This document shows positions 33,599 to 42,683 of a stretch of 64,000 nucleotides of DNA, in pieces. Source of the stretch: an uncultured Acetobacteroides sp. (GTDB lineage: Bacteria > Bacteroidota > Bacteroidia > Bacteroidales > ZOR0009). The stretch lies in assembly GCF_963678165.1 (NCBI RefSeq), contig NZ_OY782755.1, positions 4,077,501 to 4,141,500 of the forward strand, written 5' to 3'. Position numbers and translations under genes: made by a program. Position 1 is the stretch's first letter. Each line of letters starts with the position of its first letter. The notes under the pieces were generated by a model. The model had not been told where the DNA came from, did no database searches, and was given only the letters and a program-made list of their open reading frames with translations.

Positions 33599-34153
33599 AT
33601 GATTGAACAATTGATCGAAAGAATCAAAAAGGACGAAGAAAGCTGGCCTCATTTTCAGAATTCATTTGTTGAAACGAAGATACCATCAAGAGCTGTTTTA
33701 TTGCGTGATGGAGAAATATCTACCCATATCTACATCATCAAAAAAGGCTGCCTAAGGCAATGGTTCAATAAGGACGGTAAAGAAATTACGCTTCAGTTCT
33801 TTTTCGAAAACCAGCCTGTTGCTTCTATTGATAGCTTCTTAAGCAATCAACCCAGCCTGTTCACAATTGAGAGTATCGAACCTTCAACCATTATTTCAGT
33901 TACGAAAGAAACCTTCGAAAAGCTCAATAGAATCTATCCCGATTTTAAGGATGGATTCAACGAATACGTATTTAAGAGATTCAGGAATTATGCTCAATTG
34001 TTCCTCTCCCGCATTAAGGACTCCCCCAAGGAAAGGTATGAAGACTTGATAAAAACCCATCCTGAAATAGTTAGAAGAGTGCCCCAACACTACATCGCTT
34101 CCTATTTAGGGATAACGCCTATTTCGCTTAGTAGAATAAGAAATAGAAGGTAA
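33599..34153 (+). CDS. Crp/Fnr-family transcriptional regulator
   Basis: The 184-residue protein has a cyclic-nucleotide-binding-like domain (about 15-120; LLRDGEISTHIYIIKKGCLR, ITLQFFFENQPVA) and a C-terminal HTH (RRVPQHYIASYLGITPISLSRIR). The N-terminal four-cysteine cluster of FNR is absent, so it does not sense oxygen by an iron-sulfur cluster. It lies 68 bp before a ferredoxin-like gene and may regulate that redox pair. Confidence 0.88.
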   Translation: MIEQLIERIKKDEESWPHFQNSFVETKIPSRAVLLRDGEISTHIYIIKKGCLRQWFNKDGKEITLQFFFENQPVASIDSFLSNQPSLFTIESIEPSTIISVTKETFEKLNRIYPDFKDGFNEYVFKRFRNYAQLFLSRIKDSPKERYEDLIKTHPEIVRRVPQHYIASYLGITPISLSRIRNRR

Positions 34154-34221
34154 GGCCATTTTCTTAACAATAGCTATCGTTTCGAAGGGGAGCTATTGAA
34201 GAACTTTGCTCAAAAAATAAT

Positions 34222-34458
34222 ATGAGACAAGGATTCTTCAGAAGAGAGCATACAAGCACAACGTTTGTTACGCTTGACACAAAAAAATGCGAGGCATGTT
34301 GGAAATGCCTAAAAGCTTGTACTAGCAATGTAATTGGCCGGATAAACCTACCGTGGCACAAGCACATCCGATTTGTAAGTAGTAAAGAATGCAAAGGTTG
34401 CATGAAGTGTGTAAAAGCATGCAGGACTGGTGCAATAAGTAAGCTGATTAAAGAATAG
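34222..34458 (+). CDS. 2[4Fe-4S] ferredoxin-like protein
   Basis: The 78-residue protein carries two clusters: CEACWKCLKACTSNVI (C-x2-C-x2-C-x3-C) and CKGCMKCVKACRTGAI (C-x2-C-x2-C-x3-C). Cytoplasmic electron transfer is expected. It lies 12 bp before a membrane DUF4405 protein, with which it probably forms an electron-transfer pair. Confidence 0.88.
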   Translation: MRQGFFRREHTSTTFVTLDTKKCEACWKCLKACTSNVIGRINLPWHKHIRFVSSKECKGCMKCVKACRTGAISKLIKE

Positions 34459-34470
34459 GAGATTACACAA

Positions 34471-35001
34471 ATGGGAAGGAATATCAACCGGTTCATAATT
34501 AATCTTGGCCTATTACTATTTGGAATTGCAACAGTATTCTCTGGAATGCTGATTCAGGCAAAGTACCACATGGGCAATCATGGAAATATTGCTACAAAGA
34601 ACCTTGTTCTCGGAATTAACTACCAAGGTTGGTCGGATATCCATAAAATATCGATTGTGGCACTCTCCTTATTAATAATTTGTCATGTTTACCTACATAG
34701 GAAATGGTACAAAGCTGCGATTATAAAAAGGCACATCTCAAAAAATCAACAAGTATTGATGCTATCGGTGCTTTTTGTCGTAGTCGCAATTACGGGATTA
34801 ACCCCTTGGCTTATCGATTTGCTGAACGGCAATGAAATGCAAAGGAAAGTATTCATTGAAATTCACGATAAGCTTACTTTAATCCTATCGGTTTATCTTA
34901 CTTTGCATATCATCAAAAGATTGAAATGGTATTTCTCCACCTTTGAGAAAATAAGAAAGGAAGCACAGCACATAGAAAGTGATCATACCCCGTTCGGCTA
35001 A
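34471..35001 (+). CDS. DUF4405 membrane protein (cytochrome-b-like)
   Basis: The 176-residue protein has four TM helices (FIINLGLLLFGIATVFSGML; ISIVALSLLIICHVYLHRKW; VLMLSVLFVVVAITGLTPWL; LTLILSVYLTLHIIKRLKWY). Histidines in helices 2 and 4 (H of CHVYLH, H of TLHIIK) are placed as heme ligands in cytochrome b561-type folds. Together with the upstream ferredoxin it may transfer electrons between the cytoplasm and the quinone pool; this is inferred. Confidence 0.78.
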   Translation: MGRNINRFIINLGLLLFGIATVFSGMLIQAKYHMGNHGNIATKNLVLGINYQGWSDIHKISIVALSLLIICHVYLHRKWYKAAIIKRHISKNQQVLMLSVLFVVVAITGLTPWLIDLLNGNEMQRKVFIEIHDKLTLILSVYLTLHIIKRLKWYFSTFEKIRKEAQHIESDHTPFG

Positions 35002-35094
35002 GGCTCCTGCCCATAGCCGCCAAGCCAAGCGAATGATCGAGTTATATTTTTTGAAAGAAAAGGATAGAAATTAAGTGCAGCGCATTATTGAAAC

Positions 35095-35215
35095 TGTGTT
35101 TATCCTACCGCTTAGGCGGGAGGTAGGGGGTGGGTTAAAAACGCTAAGTAAAGTAAGATGTTGATTTAAACGAGTAAACCCGAAGCCCCAAAGGGGTTGA
35201 ATGTATTTGCAGGGA
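35095..35215 (+). repeat. R8/R4 repeat fragments
   Basis: TATCCTACCGCTTAGGCGGG ... GGGGGTGGGTTAA and GTAAAGTAAGATGTTGATTT correspond to the element at 30118. It runs into GAAGCCCCAAAGGGGTTGAA of family R4. The two families are joined here. Confidence 0.65.
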
Positions 35216-35227
35216 AGCGGGCAATCC

Positions 35228-35455
35228 TCGGCTAAGCGAAGTTTAAATTAATTGCACGAGGCTCGGCGCATTTTGCAAATGCCGTCAAACTTAAGTAGCG
35301 GTCTTTGACCGCCATTAAACAGCAAGCCTGCACCACCACATAAAAGCGCATCCACATCAACGGCTGCGCTTTGTTTTTTGCTACTTTTGATTGCGGTCTG
35401 TACACCGCTGCTTGGCAAAAAACTTCGGCTAGCCTTACGCGCTGATATAGACCAC
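35228..35455 (+). repeat. R1 MITE-like element, full length
   Basis: The left end includes the CGCATTTTGCAAATGCCG hairpin, changed on both arms from CGGAATTTGCAATTCCG. The central hairpin is AAAGCGCATCC...GGCTGCGCTTT. The right end has GCGGTCTGTACACCGC and ACGCGCTGATATAGACC. It fills the gap between the DUF4405 and PH-domain-like genes. Confidence 0.8.
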
Positions 35456-35504
35456 AACGAATAGAGCACAGCTATAAGCGGCTTTGATAATAGCATTAAA
35501 TGAT

Positions 35505-36389
35505 ATGGAAACAAAGATTTACAAACAATTTGGAACGGCTTCGGTGATTATACTTTTACCGCTAATGTTGTTTTTTTGTGGGTTATTGATTAAAACAGGA
35601 TTTTCGACTGACCCAGCTACGATAATTCTGCTACTTGTAATCGTTACACTCCTGATTTGTTTACTAGTTTTCTATCAGTTAACGATTATGATTTCAAGTA
35701 ATTCGATTTCATTTAGTCTCGGGATTGGATTGGCTGGTCGAACCTATAGATTTTCTGATATTAAATCGTGTAAGGCTGTAACCAATTCTGCATTAAATGG
35801 AATTGGAATAAGAATGCTTTCAAATGGATGGTTATACAATGTAACTGGACTCAAAGCAATAGAATTGCAATTTAAAAATCGAAAATCTGTTGTTCGGATT
35901 GGGACTGATAAGCCCGAAGAAATTGCCAATTTGATAAATTCAAGGATAGCTCAGGGAAATGCCGTTGCTGATGATTATGGATTGAAGAAAAAAATGTTTA
36001 ATCCTATGTGGATTATCATGGTTATTTTGGTTTTACTTCCAGTTGCATTGTTAGTATCGAGCAAACAAGATACAAATATCTATTCAACTCAAAATAGTTT
36101 GATTATTGAAGGTTCGTACGGGTTAACTATACCATATTATGATATAATACAAGTTGATACGATTAGTTCTCTGCCGCAGATTAGTATTCGGACAAATGGA
36201 TATGCACTAGGAAATACTAAAATCGGCAATTTTCGATTGGCAGATGGTAAAGATGCTAAGTTGTATGTAAAATCTGAATTCCCTCCTTATATTTTGATTC
36301 AATCAAAGGAAAATGGACTGATTTATATCAATTTTGAGGAAGCCAATAAAACGATAGATTTATACGATAAATTGAAAAAGAACAAATAA
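35505..36389 (+). CDS. membrane protein with PH-like domain
   Basis: The start was set at the ATG at 35505 (METKIYKQFG); the frame also opens at a TTG 21 bases upstream. The protein has 294 residues with two N-terminal TM helices (about 14-32 and 40-60) followed by a bacterial PH-like beta domain (SISFSLGIGLAGRTYRFSDIKSC ... VVRIGTDKPEEIANLI), a third TM (about 168-185, WIIMVILVLLPVALLV) and a second beta domain with similar pattern (LIIEGSYGLTIPYYDIIQVD). This internal duplication is typical of bPH-type membrane proteins of unknown function. Confidence 0.65.
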   Translation: METKIYKQFGTASVIILLPLMLFFCGLLIKTGFSTDPATIILLLVIVTLLICLLVFYQLTIMISSNSISFSLGIGLAGRTYRFSDIKSCKAVTNSALNGIGIRMLSNGWLYNVTGLKAIELQFKNRKSVVRIGTDKPEEIANLINSRIAQGNAVADDYGLKKKMFNPMWIIMVILVLLPVALLVSSKQDTNIYSTQNSLIIEGSYGLTIPYYDIIQVDTISSLPQISIRTNGYALGNTKIGNFRLADGKDAKLYVKSEFPPYILIQSKENGLIYINFEEANKTIDLYDKLKKNK

Positions 36390-36595
36390 ATAGCGGTGCC
36401 CTTTGTTGATCCTAGTATAATCGGAGTACAAGGCTCGGCATAGTCCGTGACTATGCCGAAGAAAGTAAGCAGTTTTAAACCGCAACAGAAGAGGCGCATC
36501 GAATGCGTGCTAATTATCGGCAAAGACTAAACTTCACCCATCGCTACAAGCAGCTACCAGCAGGAAGCGAACGGCTATTGTCTGATAGCATTCAC

Positions 36596-37024
36596 CTATC
36601 CCACGGTTATCGATTCCTCGAAGTATGTTCCGTTGGGGCGTTTAAATCTTAGCAGGTAGGTTCCCTTTTCTTCGAGCTTTAGGTTCAGCTTTTCGCCGTT
36701 CAAAAACACCAATGCTTGCGTACAGCTTACAGGTTCGGTTGGTGCCTGCCCCCATATTTCAACATTTACGGTCTTCGCCATTTTTGCGATATCGAAATTG
36801 GCAAAGTGGTAGCAACCCGTTGGCCCCACGTATCCGTATAGCTGAATATCGAAGGCGTTGTTTGCGGTTATCTTTTCGGGTACCTTAATGCTATCAATTG
36901 CTATAAGGTACTTTCCGGTAAGCTTCCCATCATCTACTATTGTTGCATCTTTTGTGCACGAAAATGTCCATGTCCCTAGTAAGGAGAGACCCAATACGGC
37001 AACGATTGCTTTTAACGATTTCAT
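36596..37024 (-). CDS. putative lipoprotein of unknown function
   Basis: The 142-residue protein has a signal peptide with lipobox TFSC (cysteine at about 23), so it is a lipoprotein. The mature part is beta-rich (LTGKYLIAIDSIKVPEKI, NAFDIQLYGYVGPTGCYHF) and ends with TYLLRFKRPNGTYFEESITV, resembling an immunoglobulin-like domain. Two further cysteines might form a disulfide. It stands alone. The sequence 37025-37483 that follows on its 5' side has repeat fragments (GAGGCTCCTGCCTC). Confidence 0.65.
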   Translation of the reverse strand: MKSLKAIVAVLGLSLLGTWTFSCTKDATIVDDGKLTGKYLIAIDSIKVPEKITANNAFDIQLYGYVGPTGCYHFANFDIAKMAKTVNVEIWGQAPTEPVSCTQALVFLNGEKLNLKLEEKGTYLLRFKRPNGTYFEESITVG

Positions 37025-37483
37025 GTTGGTTCGGTTTTAAAAGATTATTATAGGGTTGTTAAGGTATCCGATATCATCTGGCAATACTTACAGCGTTTCT
37101 ATGGCAGCAGCGTTCGCTCCTTCAAAACATGGCTCGCCTTTCGCCGCATTTCTTATGCAGCGCTAAATATTGCGAATGATGCAAGACAATTTTTGTGCCA
37201 AAGCATTTAGCTGTTGACGACACATCCTTTTCAGCAATAGTTCACCTTCGCTAGGTTTAGCAAGGCTACTAGCCGCAACCCGAGGCAGCACTCCGTTCGG
37301 CTGAGGCTCCTGCCTCAGTCGAACAGGGGGGTATGGGCTGCACCTACGGCAAACGCAGAAGCAGAAAACACCAAGAAAAAAACAGCACATTCCAGCCAAC
37401 GCTGTCATGTGCTGTTTCCAACCAATACATAACGATAACATACAGGTAAAGGCTAGTAGAACGTAGCCACTACCCATTAAAAA

Positions 37484-39067
37484 TCAATCTGCGATTCTAT
37501 CCATCTTAAGCTGATGCTTAATGGCATGCCTGATTGTGCTAAATTTGGGATGCAGCGCTTTGGGGCGTAGCGAGCTCTCCTTCAGAAGGAATATCAGAAT
37601 ACAAAAAAATCCTAGCATGCAGAGTAGTCCATAAATCTCCTTCATGCTCACCATCATTGCCTGCTGCTGCACGCTACCCCAAAGCCATCCGGAAGACACA
37701 CGGCTTGCCCCTGTATTTACATTGTCAAGCGTAGCACCAATAAGCATCGTATTCTTCTTCATCGTATACTTAAATACGTGAGTAATTACGGCAGAACTAA
37801 ACAAAGACCCACAGCATGCGCTAGCAAAGCTTTGAATGGTGAGCGACTGCCAAAAGTGCTCGAAAGGTGTTGTGGAGAGCGCCGTAATAAAGGTTATAAT
37901 AATAATGATACTCCCAAATCCCCGCAGCAGCAAGGGCACAATAAGCATCTCCTTGGGTAAACCATAGTCTATCGTAAAATACATCATCAGCAAATACCCC
38001 ACCACAAGCGTAAAACCAACCAGCGTCATTGTCTTGTACGTTACCTTGCGCAGGGCAAAGAAGCTGTAGGTAAAAATTACCCCCAGCACAATGCCGAGGA
38101 GCACCATCCAGTTCAGCGAAATAAGGTTCAGCGAGTCGTAACCTAGGATTCGCTCGGAGTAAATCATCTCAAGCTCGTGCGAAGGGCTAGTAAGGATATC
38201 CAGCACGAAGTAGAGAACAAACGTAAGCCACACGTTGCGGTAGGTCCACGTTTTGTTGGAGATGTAGGGATGCCGAATAAACGAGGCTCGCCACAGGTTA
38301 AGGGCTAATGCTCCTAAGCCGAATACCGTTCCCATCCAGATGTAGGAAGATTGATACCAATCGTAGTAGCTTCCGTAGTTAAGCACAAATATTGCGCACA
38401 GGATGGTGGCCGCCCACAGCAGGGCACCCATCCAGTCGATACCGAAAAGCGGAAGCTTCGGAATTATCCGCCTATTGCTAAAGAACACCCCCGTAAGCAG
38501 CAGCAGGCATAGCAGAAGCCCGATAATGAGCCAATGCATGTACTCCCATTGGGTGAAAAAGGCAACGAAAATGGTGGTTAACCCCGAGAGCTGCAGGAAA
38601 CCCTGCACGCATAGCTGGATATAGCAAAACCACACCGCCATGTCGCGCTTAGGCGTTACCCATAGCTGAATGGCGCTATTACAGGCAAATGTACCCCACA
38701 TGCGGAATATCCCGGCAGTAAAGCAAGTTGCTACCAGCAACGGAACGCTGCTGGTGTGCAGGCATATCAGGTTACAGGCAATAAGCCCCAAGGCCGTTAC
38801 CGCTAGCGATGTCTTTGTGGTGAAGCAGAATTTCAGGCGAAGCATAATGGTAAATGTTAGGGCTAATCCCACCAACGAAGCATAGCCCGCCATCAGAACA
38901 TCCTCCTGCATCAACGCCAAAGATCCCGACATCTCGCTAACGGCAGCCATATATACCCCACCCGAAAACTGGTAGATTACAAAGAAGACAATAAGAATCC
39001 ACGGCCTTGCCTTTTCGGGTACAAATCCGCGGAACTCGGGTATGCTGAAAGGACCAGAGTGCTGCAT
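37484..39067 (-). CDS. MFS efflux transporter (EmrB/DHA2-like)
   Basis: The 527-residue protein has about 14 TM helices, as in the DHA2 family of drug:proton antiporters. It lies in an operon behind a membrane fusion protein and a TolC-like protein, so together they would form a tripartite EmrAB-TolC-type pump. Some DHA2 motifs are weak (motif A is not clear), as in Bacteroidota homologues. It ends 17 bases after the start of a low-complexity repeat region. The spacing to the upstream gene is 4 bp. Confidence 0.85.
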   Translation of the reverse strand: MQHSGPFSIPEFRGFVPEKARPWILIVFFVIYQFSGGVYMAAVSEMSGSLALMQEDVLMAGYASLVGLALTFTIMLRLKFCFTTKTSLAVTALGLIACNLICLHTSSVPLLVATCFTAGIFRMWGTFACNSAIQLWVTPKRDMAVWFCYIQLCVQGFLQLSGLTTIFVAFFTQWEYMHWLIIGLLLCLLLLTGVFFSNRRIIPKLPLFGIDWMGALLWAATILCAIFVLNYGSYYDWYQSSYIWMGTVFGLGALALNLWRASFIRHPYISNKTWTYRNVWLTFVLYFVLDILTSPSHELEMIYSERILGYDSLNLISLNWMVLLGIVLGVIFTYSFFALRKVTYKTMTLVGFTLVVGYLLMMYFTIDYGLPKEMLIVPLLLRGFGSIIIIITFITALSTTPFEHFWQSLTIQSFASACCGSLFSSAVITHVFKYTMKKNTMLIGATLDNVNTGASRVSSGWLWGSVQQQAMMVSMKEIYGLLCMLGFFCILIFLLKESSLRPKALHPKFSTIRHAIKHQLKMDRIAD

Positions 39068-39071
39068 CGGA

Positions 39072-40106
39072 TTAATAGTTTACCTCGCATTCCACATTCA
39101 TACCCGAGCGTAGCCTTTCCATATCCTGAAGCTTGTTGGAGCTGGAAAACTCGATGCGCACAGGTATCCGCTGCTCCACCTTCACAAAATTTCCAGCCGA
39201 GTTGTCTTGAGGTAAAAGAGAAAAGCTGGCACCCGTAGCGCGCGATATCGATCTTACCGTACCCTTAAATGTTACGTTGGGGATAGCGTCTATTCGTAGG
39301 TCTACGCTCATCCCCTCGCGGATGTTTGCCGTTTGGGTTTCCTTATAGTTGGCAATTACCCATCGCTCGGTGTCGTTTACCAAATCGAGTAGTGCCTGTC
39401 CTGGCTGGATAAGCTGTCCTGCTTCAATATTTTTCCGTCCGGTAACGCCATCGCATGGTGCCGTAATCACGGTGTACGACAAGTTTAGGCGGGCAAGCTC
39501 CAGGGCGGCCTTCGCCATCTTTATTCCGCCATCGTTTTGGTCGAGGCGCAAGGTTTGCTCGTTCTTCACCAGCGAGGTGGTGGCGCGCTGGCGCTGCGTT
39601 TGCTCGTAGCGAGCCTTCGCCGCTTCGTAGTTGGCGCTAGCAGCATCAAACTGCTGCTGCGTTACCGATTTCTGCGCCAAAAGGTTCTTATATCGGTTGA
39701 ATTCCTTCTTTGCATTTTCCAGGCGCACCCGGCTTTCCTCAATACCGGCTTCCGTTACGCCGATATTGCTTTGCGTGGTAAGTATGGTGGTTCCCATTGC
39801 CTTTTTACCGATAATCGCATTCTTATAGTCGGCTTCGGCTTGCGCTACGCGGTAGCGGTACTCTGCATCCTCAATCAGCACCAGCGTATCACCCTTACGC
39901 ACTCGTTGGTACTCCTTAAAGCTGATTCTCTTGATAAACCCTTGCACCCTCGAGTTTATGGGTACGATTTGCTGCTTTACCTGAGCGTTATCGGTAAATT
40001 CTACATCCCCAAGATGTACAAACTTGCCGCAAACCCAAATAATACAGCCCACAAGCAGTAGACCAACAACAATATTATACGCTAGCTTCATTTTCTTCTT
40101 TGCCAT
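39072..40106 (-). CDS. HlyD/EmrA-family membrane fusion protein
   Basis: The 344-residue protein has one N-terminal TM helix (about 8-27), a barrel-sandwich biotinyl-lipoyl-like domain (PINSRVQGFIKRISFKEYQR, VRKGDTLVLIED), a long alpha-helical hairpin (about 95-210) and a beta-barrel domain (VITAPCDGVTGRKNIEAGQL, VIANYKETQTANIREGM). It connects the inner-membrane MFS protein to the TolC-like channel. The gene is 26 bp after tolC-like and 4 bp before the MFS gene. Confidence 0.92.
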   Translation of the reverse strand: MAKKKMKLAYNIVVGLLLVGCIIWVCGKFVHLGDVEFTDNAQVKQQIVPINSRVQGFIKRISFKEYQRVRKGDTLVLIEDAEYRYRVAQAEADYKNAIIGKKAMGTTILTTQSNIGVTEAGIEESRVRLENAKKEFNRYKNLLAQKSVTQQQFDAASANYEAAKARYEQTQRQRATTSLVKNEQTLRLDQNDGGIKMAKAALELARLNLSYTVITAPCDGVTGRKNIEAGQLIQPGQALLDLVNDTERWVIANYKETQTANIREGMSVDLRIDAIPNVTFKGTVRSISRATGASFSLLPQDNSAGNFVKVEQRIPVRIEFSSSNKLQDMERLRSGMNVECEVNY

Positions 40107-40132
40107 GATGATATGCTCTTCTAAAATTCTAG

Positions 40133-41464
40133 TTATTTGTTCTGATTACTTCCAATTTCCCTCTGCAGCCTGTAGTAGCTGTATATTACGTTGAGCTTTG
40201 CATTTACAACCTGCAGCTCGGCGTTAAGCTTGGTATTGCTGGCATCGAGCATCTCGGTAATTAGCACCAACCCGTTCAGGTAGCTGTTATTTATGATGCG
40301 ATAGTTCTCGTCGGCCAGGCGGCTGCTGGTTTCGTATACCGTTAGCTTCTCAAACGACTCCTTAAACTTGGTGGAAGCGCTGTGTACAGCCACCTGTGCC
40401 TGCTCGATGGCAAGCGCTTCGGCATATTCCGCAGCAAGCTGTCGTGTGCTGGCAACCTGTACCTTTCTTTTGGTTTTGTAAAGCGAGGCGAGGTTGTAGC
40501 TTACCCCGACTCCCACATACCAGCTGTTGAAGTTCTTGTTGATGGTGGGCACCTCTATAAGAATAGGCCCATTAAAGCTGTTGGAAGCCACAAGTGCAAC
40601 ACGAGGGTAGTAGTCCGCCTTGGCAATGCGCAGCTCTTTTGCGGCAATCTCCCTACTTAGCGCTGCCGATCTCAGCTCCGGCAGATTTTCGATGGCATGC
40701 TGAAGCAGGTTCGCCGAATTTCCCTTACTCGTATCTAGATTTAGAATTGAAGGATCGGGAACAATCTGTATTTCGGGTGATAGGCCGAGCGTAACCACCA
40801 GCTGGTTGTTTATGATTCTACTGTTGTTGTCGATTTCGATTAGCGCCAGCTTTAGGTTCTGCAGCATCAGCTCGTGGCGGGTAACATCGCTACCTAAAGC
40901 CATTCCCTGCGATTCCTTCGACTTGATTTGCTGTATCAGAAGCTCCGTTTGCTCAATATTCTTCAGGAATACCTCACGCTGGTTCTTAAGCTTGAATAGA
41001 TCGAGGTAGTAACCCGTTACCAGGAAACAGATGTCCAGCTCGTTGCGGCTGTAGCTAAGCTGTGCCACCTGCTCCTCCAGCTTGTTCTTCTCGATGCTTG
41101 TAGCAAGGGCACCTCCCGTAAAAATCACCTGCGAGGCCTCCACGCTGAAGCTATTCCCAAAATGTGGCATCCAAACACTCTGAGCATTGGAGAAGTCTCT
41201 ATTCATGATGATGCCATTCCCAATGTAGGTAGCCGAAAGCGAGACATCGAGCGAGGGCAGCAGCGCTGTTTTGGTTAAGCTGGTAGCCGATTGTGCCAAT
41301 CCAACACCTGTCTGAGCCAGCTTTAGCTGCTTGCTATTGGCAATGGCCAATTCGTAAGCCTCGTGTAGCGTTAGCACCTTGGCCGGCTGTGCCGAAAGAC
41401 CTTGACAGGCCAAAATCAAAGCGCAAAACGCTATCGTAAAAGTTCTTTTCCGTTGTTGATTCAT
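40133..41464 (-). CDS. TolC-family outer-membrane efflux protein
   Basis: The ATG at 41464 (MNQQRKRTFT) was chosen; the frame also opens at a TTG at 41473. The protein of about 443 residues has a signal peptide (ending LACQGLSAQ) and the duplicated helical pattern of outer-membrane efflux proteins (LTLHEAYELAIANSKQLKLA at the start; ELRSAALSREIAAKELRIAKADYYPR in the middle). It is the first gene of a three-gene minus-strand efflux operon and is divergent to an AraC regulator, which probably controls it. Confidence 0.92.
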   Translation of the reverse strand: MNQQRKRTFTIAFCALILACQGLSAQPAKVLTLHEAYELAIANSKQLKLAQTGVGLAQSATSLTKTALLPSLDVSLSATYIGNGIIMNRDFSNAQSVWMPHFGNSFSVEASQVIFTGGALATSIEKNKLEEQVAQLSYSRNELDICFLVTGYYLDLFKLKNQREVFLKNIEQTELLIQQIKSKESQGMALGSDVTRHELMLQNLKLALIEIDNNSRIINNQLVVTLGLSPEIQIVPDPSILNLDTSKGNSANLLQHAIENLPELRSAALSREIAAKELRIAKADYYPRVALVASNSFNGPILIEVPTINKNFNSWYVGVGVSYNLASLYKTKRKVQVASTRQLAAEYAEALAIEQAQVAVHSASTKFKESFEKLTVYETSSRLADENYRIINNSYLNGLVLITEMLDASNTKLNAELQVVNAKLNVIYSYYRLQREIGSNQNK

Positions 41465-41587
41465 TATTTCCAATTAACTTAAGCGAGAGGCAAAAGTCGC
41501 GTTAATTGAAAATTAAATCGCTGTCTCGATTTCGACTAAAATTGTCTTTATTTCCACAAAACGGCTCACAGAAGAGCTATAAAAAAG

Positions 41588-41595
41588 TACTTTTG
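41588..41595 (+). promoter_or_regulatory. candidate -7 element for the AraC-type gene
   Basis: TACTTTTG matches TAnnTTTG and lies 24 bp before the start codon at 41620. A TTG at -33 was not seen. The minus strand has a related GACTTTTG in front of the efflux operon, so the intergenic region may serve both. Confidence 0.45.
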
Positions 41596-41619
41596 CATAC
41601 AAAATGAGAATACCGCTAA

Positions 41620-42477
41620 ATGCAGCAACCATCTCCTGATCTTTTTTTCGTTGATAAAACGAATATTGGAACTGATTTTCACATCTCGCTACACAACAAC
41701 GCCTTGCCGATAGACTTTTCGCCTTGCCGAATAAGCTCCTGCTTGGTTTGCCTTTGCCTAGAAGGGAAGGCTGAGATAGAAGTAGACTTGCTGCCATACC
41801 ATATTAGGCCCAACAGCATTATTGTGGTTTTCCCGGGGCAAATACTGGCTTGCAACGAAAAATCAGACGACTTTACGCTTGCCTACTTCTCGTTTTCCAA
41901 TCTTCTGATCGACGAAATTCTGTTTCGATTTCCAACAGCTTTTATTGGGTTCCTAAGAGAAACCCCTGTTTACCATTTACCCGAGAAAGAGAAGCATACG
42001 CTTTGGGGCGAATACTTTACGATGCTACATGGCAAATACTTTGAGGTAAAAAACGTGTGCCGCAGCGCGATAATATTCAACCTGCTGCATAACTTTTACA
42101 TGGATTTGTACAGCAAGGTGATTGCCAACAACGAGATACACCTACGCCAGCGTAAGCGTAAAAAGGAGATTCAGGAAGAATTCTTTCGTTTGGTAAAGCT
42201 GCACAAGGATAATCGTGAGGTTGCCTTTTTTGCCGAAAAGCTCTGCATAACGCCCAAATACCTCTCCATTATCACAAAGGAAAGTACAGGAAATTCTGCC
42301 AAATGGCTTATTGATAAGTTTGCCATAACGGAGCTCAAGCTGCAGCTTAAAACAACATCCACCCCACTCAAGGAAATTGCAGAGAACCTTAACTACCCCT
42401 GCGAAGCATTCCTGTGCAAGTACTTTAAGAAGCATACAGGCGTAACACCATCGCACTATAGGAATACAAGCAGGTAA
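41620..42477 (+). CDS. AraC-family transcriptional regulator of the efflux operon
   Basis: The 285-residue protein has an N-terminal cupin-like sensor part (LCLEGKAEIEVDLLPYHIRP, NSIIVVFPGQIL) and a C-terminal AraC domain with REVAFFAEKLCITPKYLSII and TPLKEIAENLNYPCEAFLC, ending HTGVTPSHYR. It is transcribed away from the TolC-EmrA-EmrB-like operon. The short intergenic distance (155 bp) supports a regulatory link. Confidence 0.9.
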   Translation: MQQPSPDLFFVDKTNIGTDFHISLHNNALPIDFSPCRISSCLVCLCLEGKAEIEVDLLPYHIRPNSIIVVFPGQILACNEKSDDFTLAYFSFSNLLIDEILFRFPTAFIGFLRETPVYHLPEKEKHTLWGEYFTMLHGKYFEVKNVCRSAIIFNLLHNFYMDLYSKVIANNEIHLRQRKRKKEIQEEFFRLVKLHKDNREVAFFAEKLCITPKYLSIITKESTGNSAKWLIDKFAITELKLQLKTTSTPLKEIAENLNYPCEAFLCKYFKKHTGVTPSHYRNTSR

Positions 42478-42683
42478 AGAAATGCTATATTGCCTATCTA
42501 TTTATTTACGGTAAGCCTAAAGCGTAGCATCACTTGTTACACTTAATTGAGCAAAACTCTTAGCCTGTAACTAATGCGGCCCAAAGCCGCATTAAGCAGA
42601 AGCGCAGGCGTTGCCTACGATTTGTAAAGAAACCATTGCAAGCACAAATAAACAGATGGTACACCTATCCTAAAGGAGATATT

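Noticed and set aside
37163..37477. Small membrane protein after the MFS gene (minus strand, 104 codons)
   Set aside because: The first half is hydrophobic but the second half is made of GAGGCTCCTGCCTC-type repeat sequence; no family resemblance, so it was not annotated.
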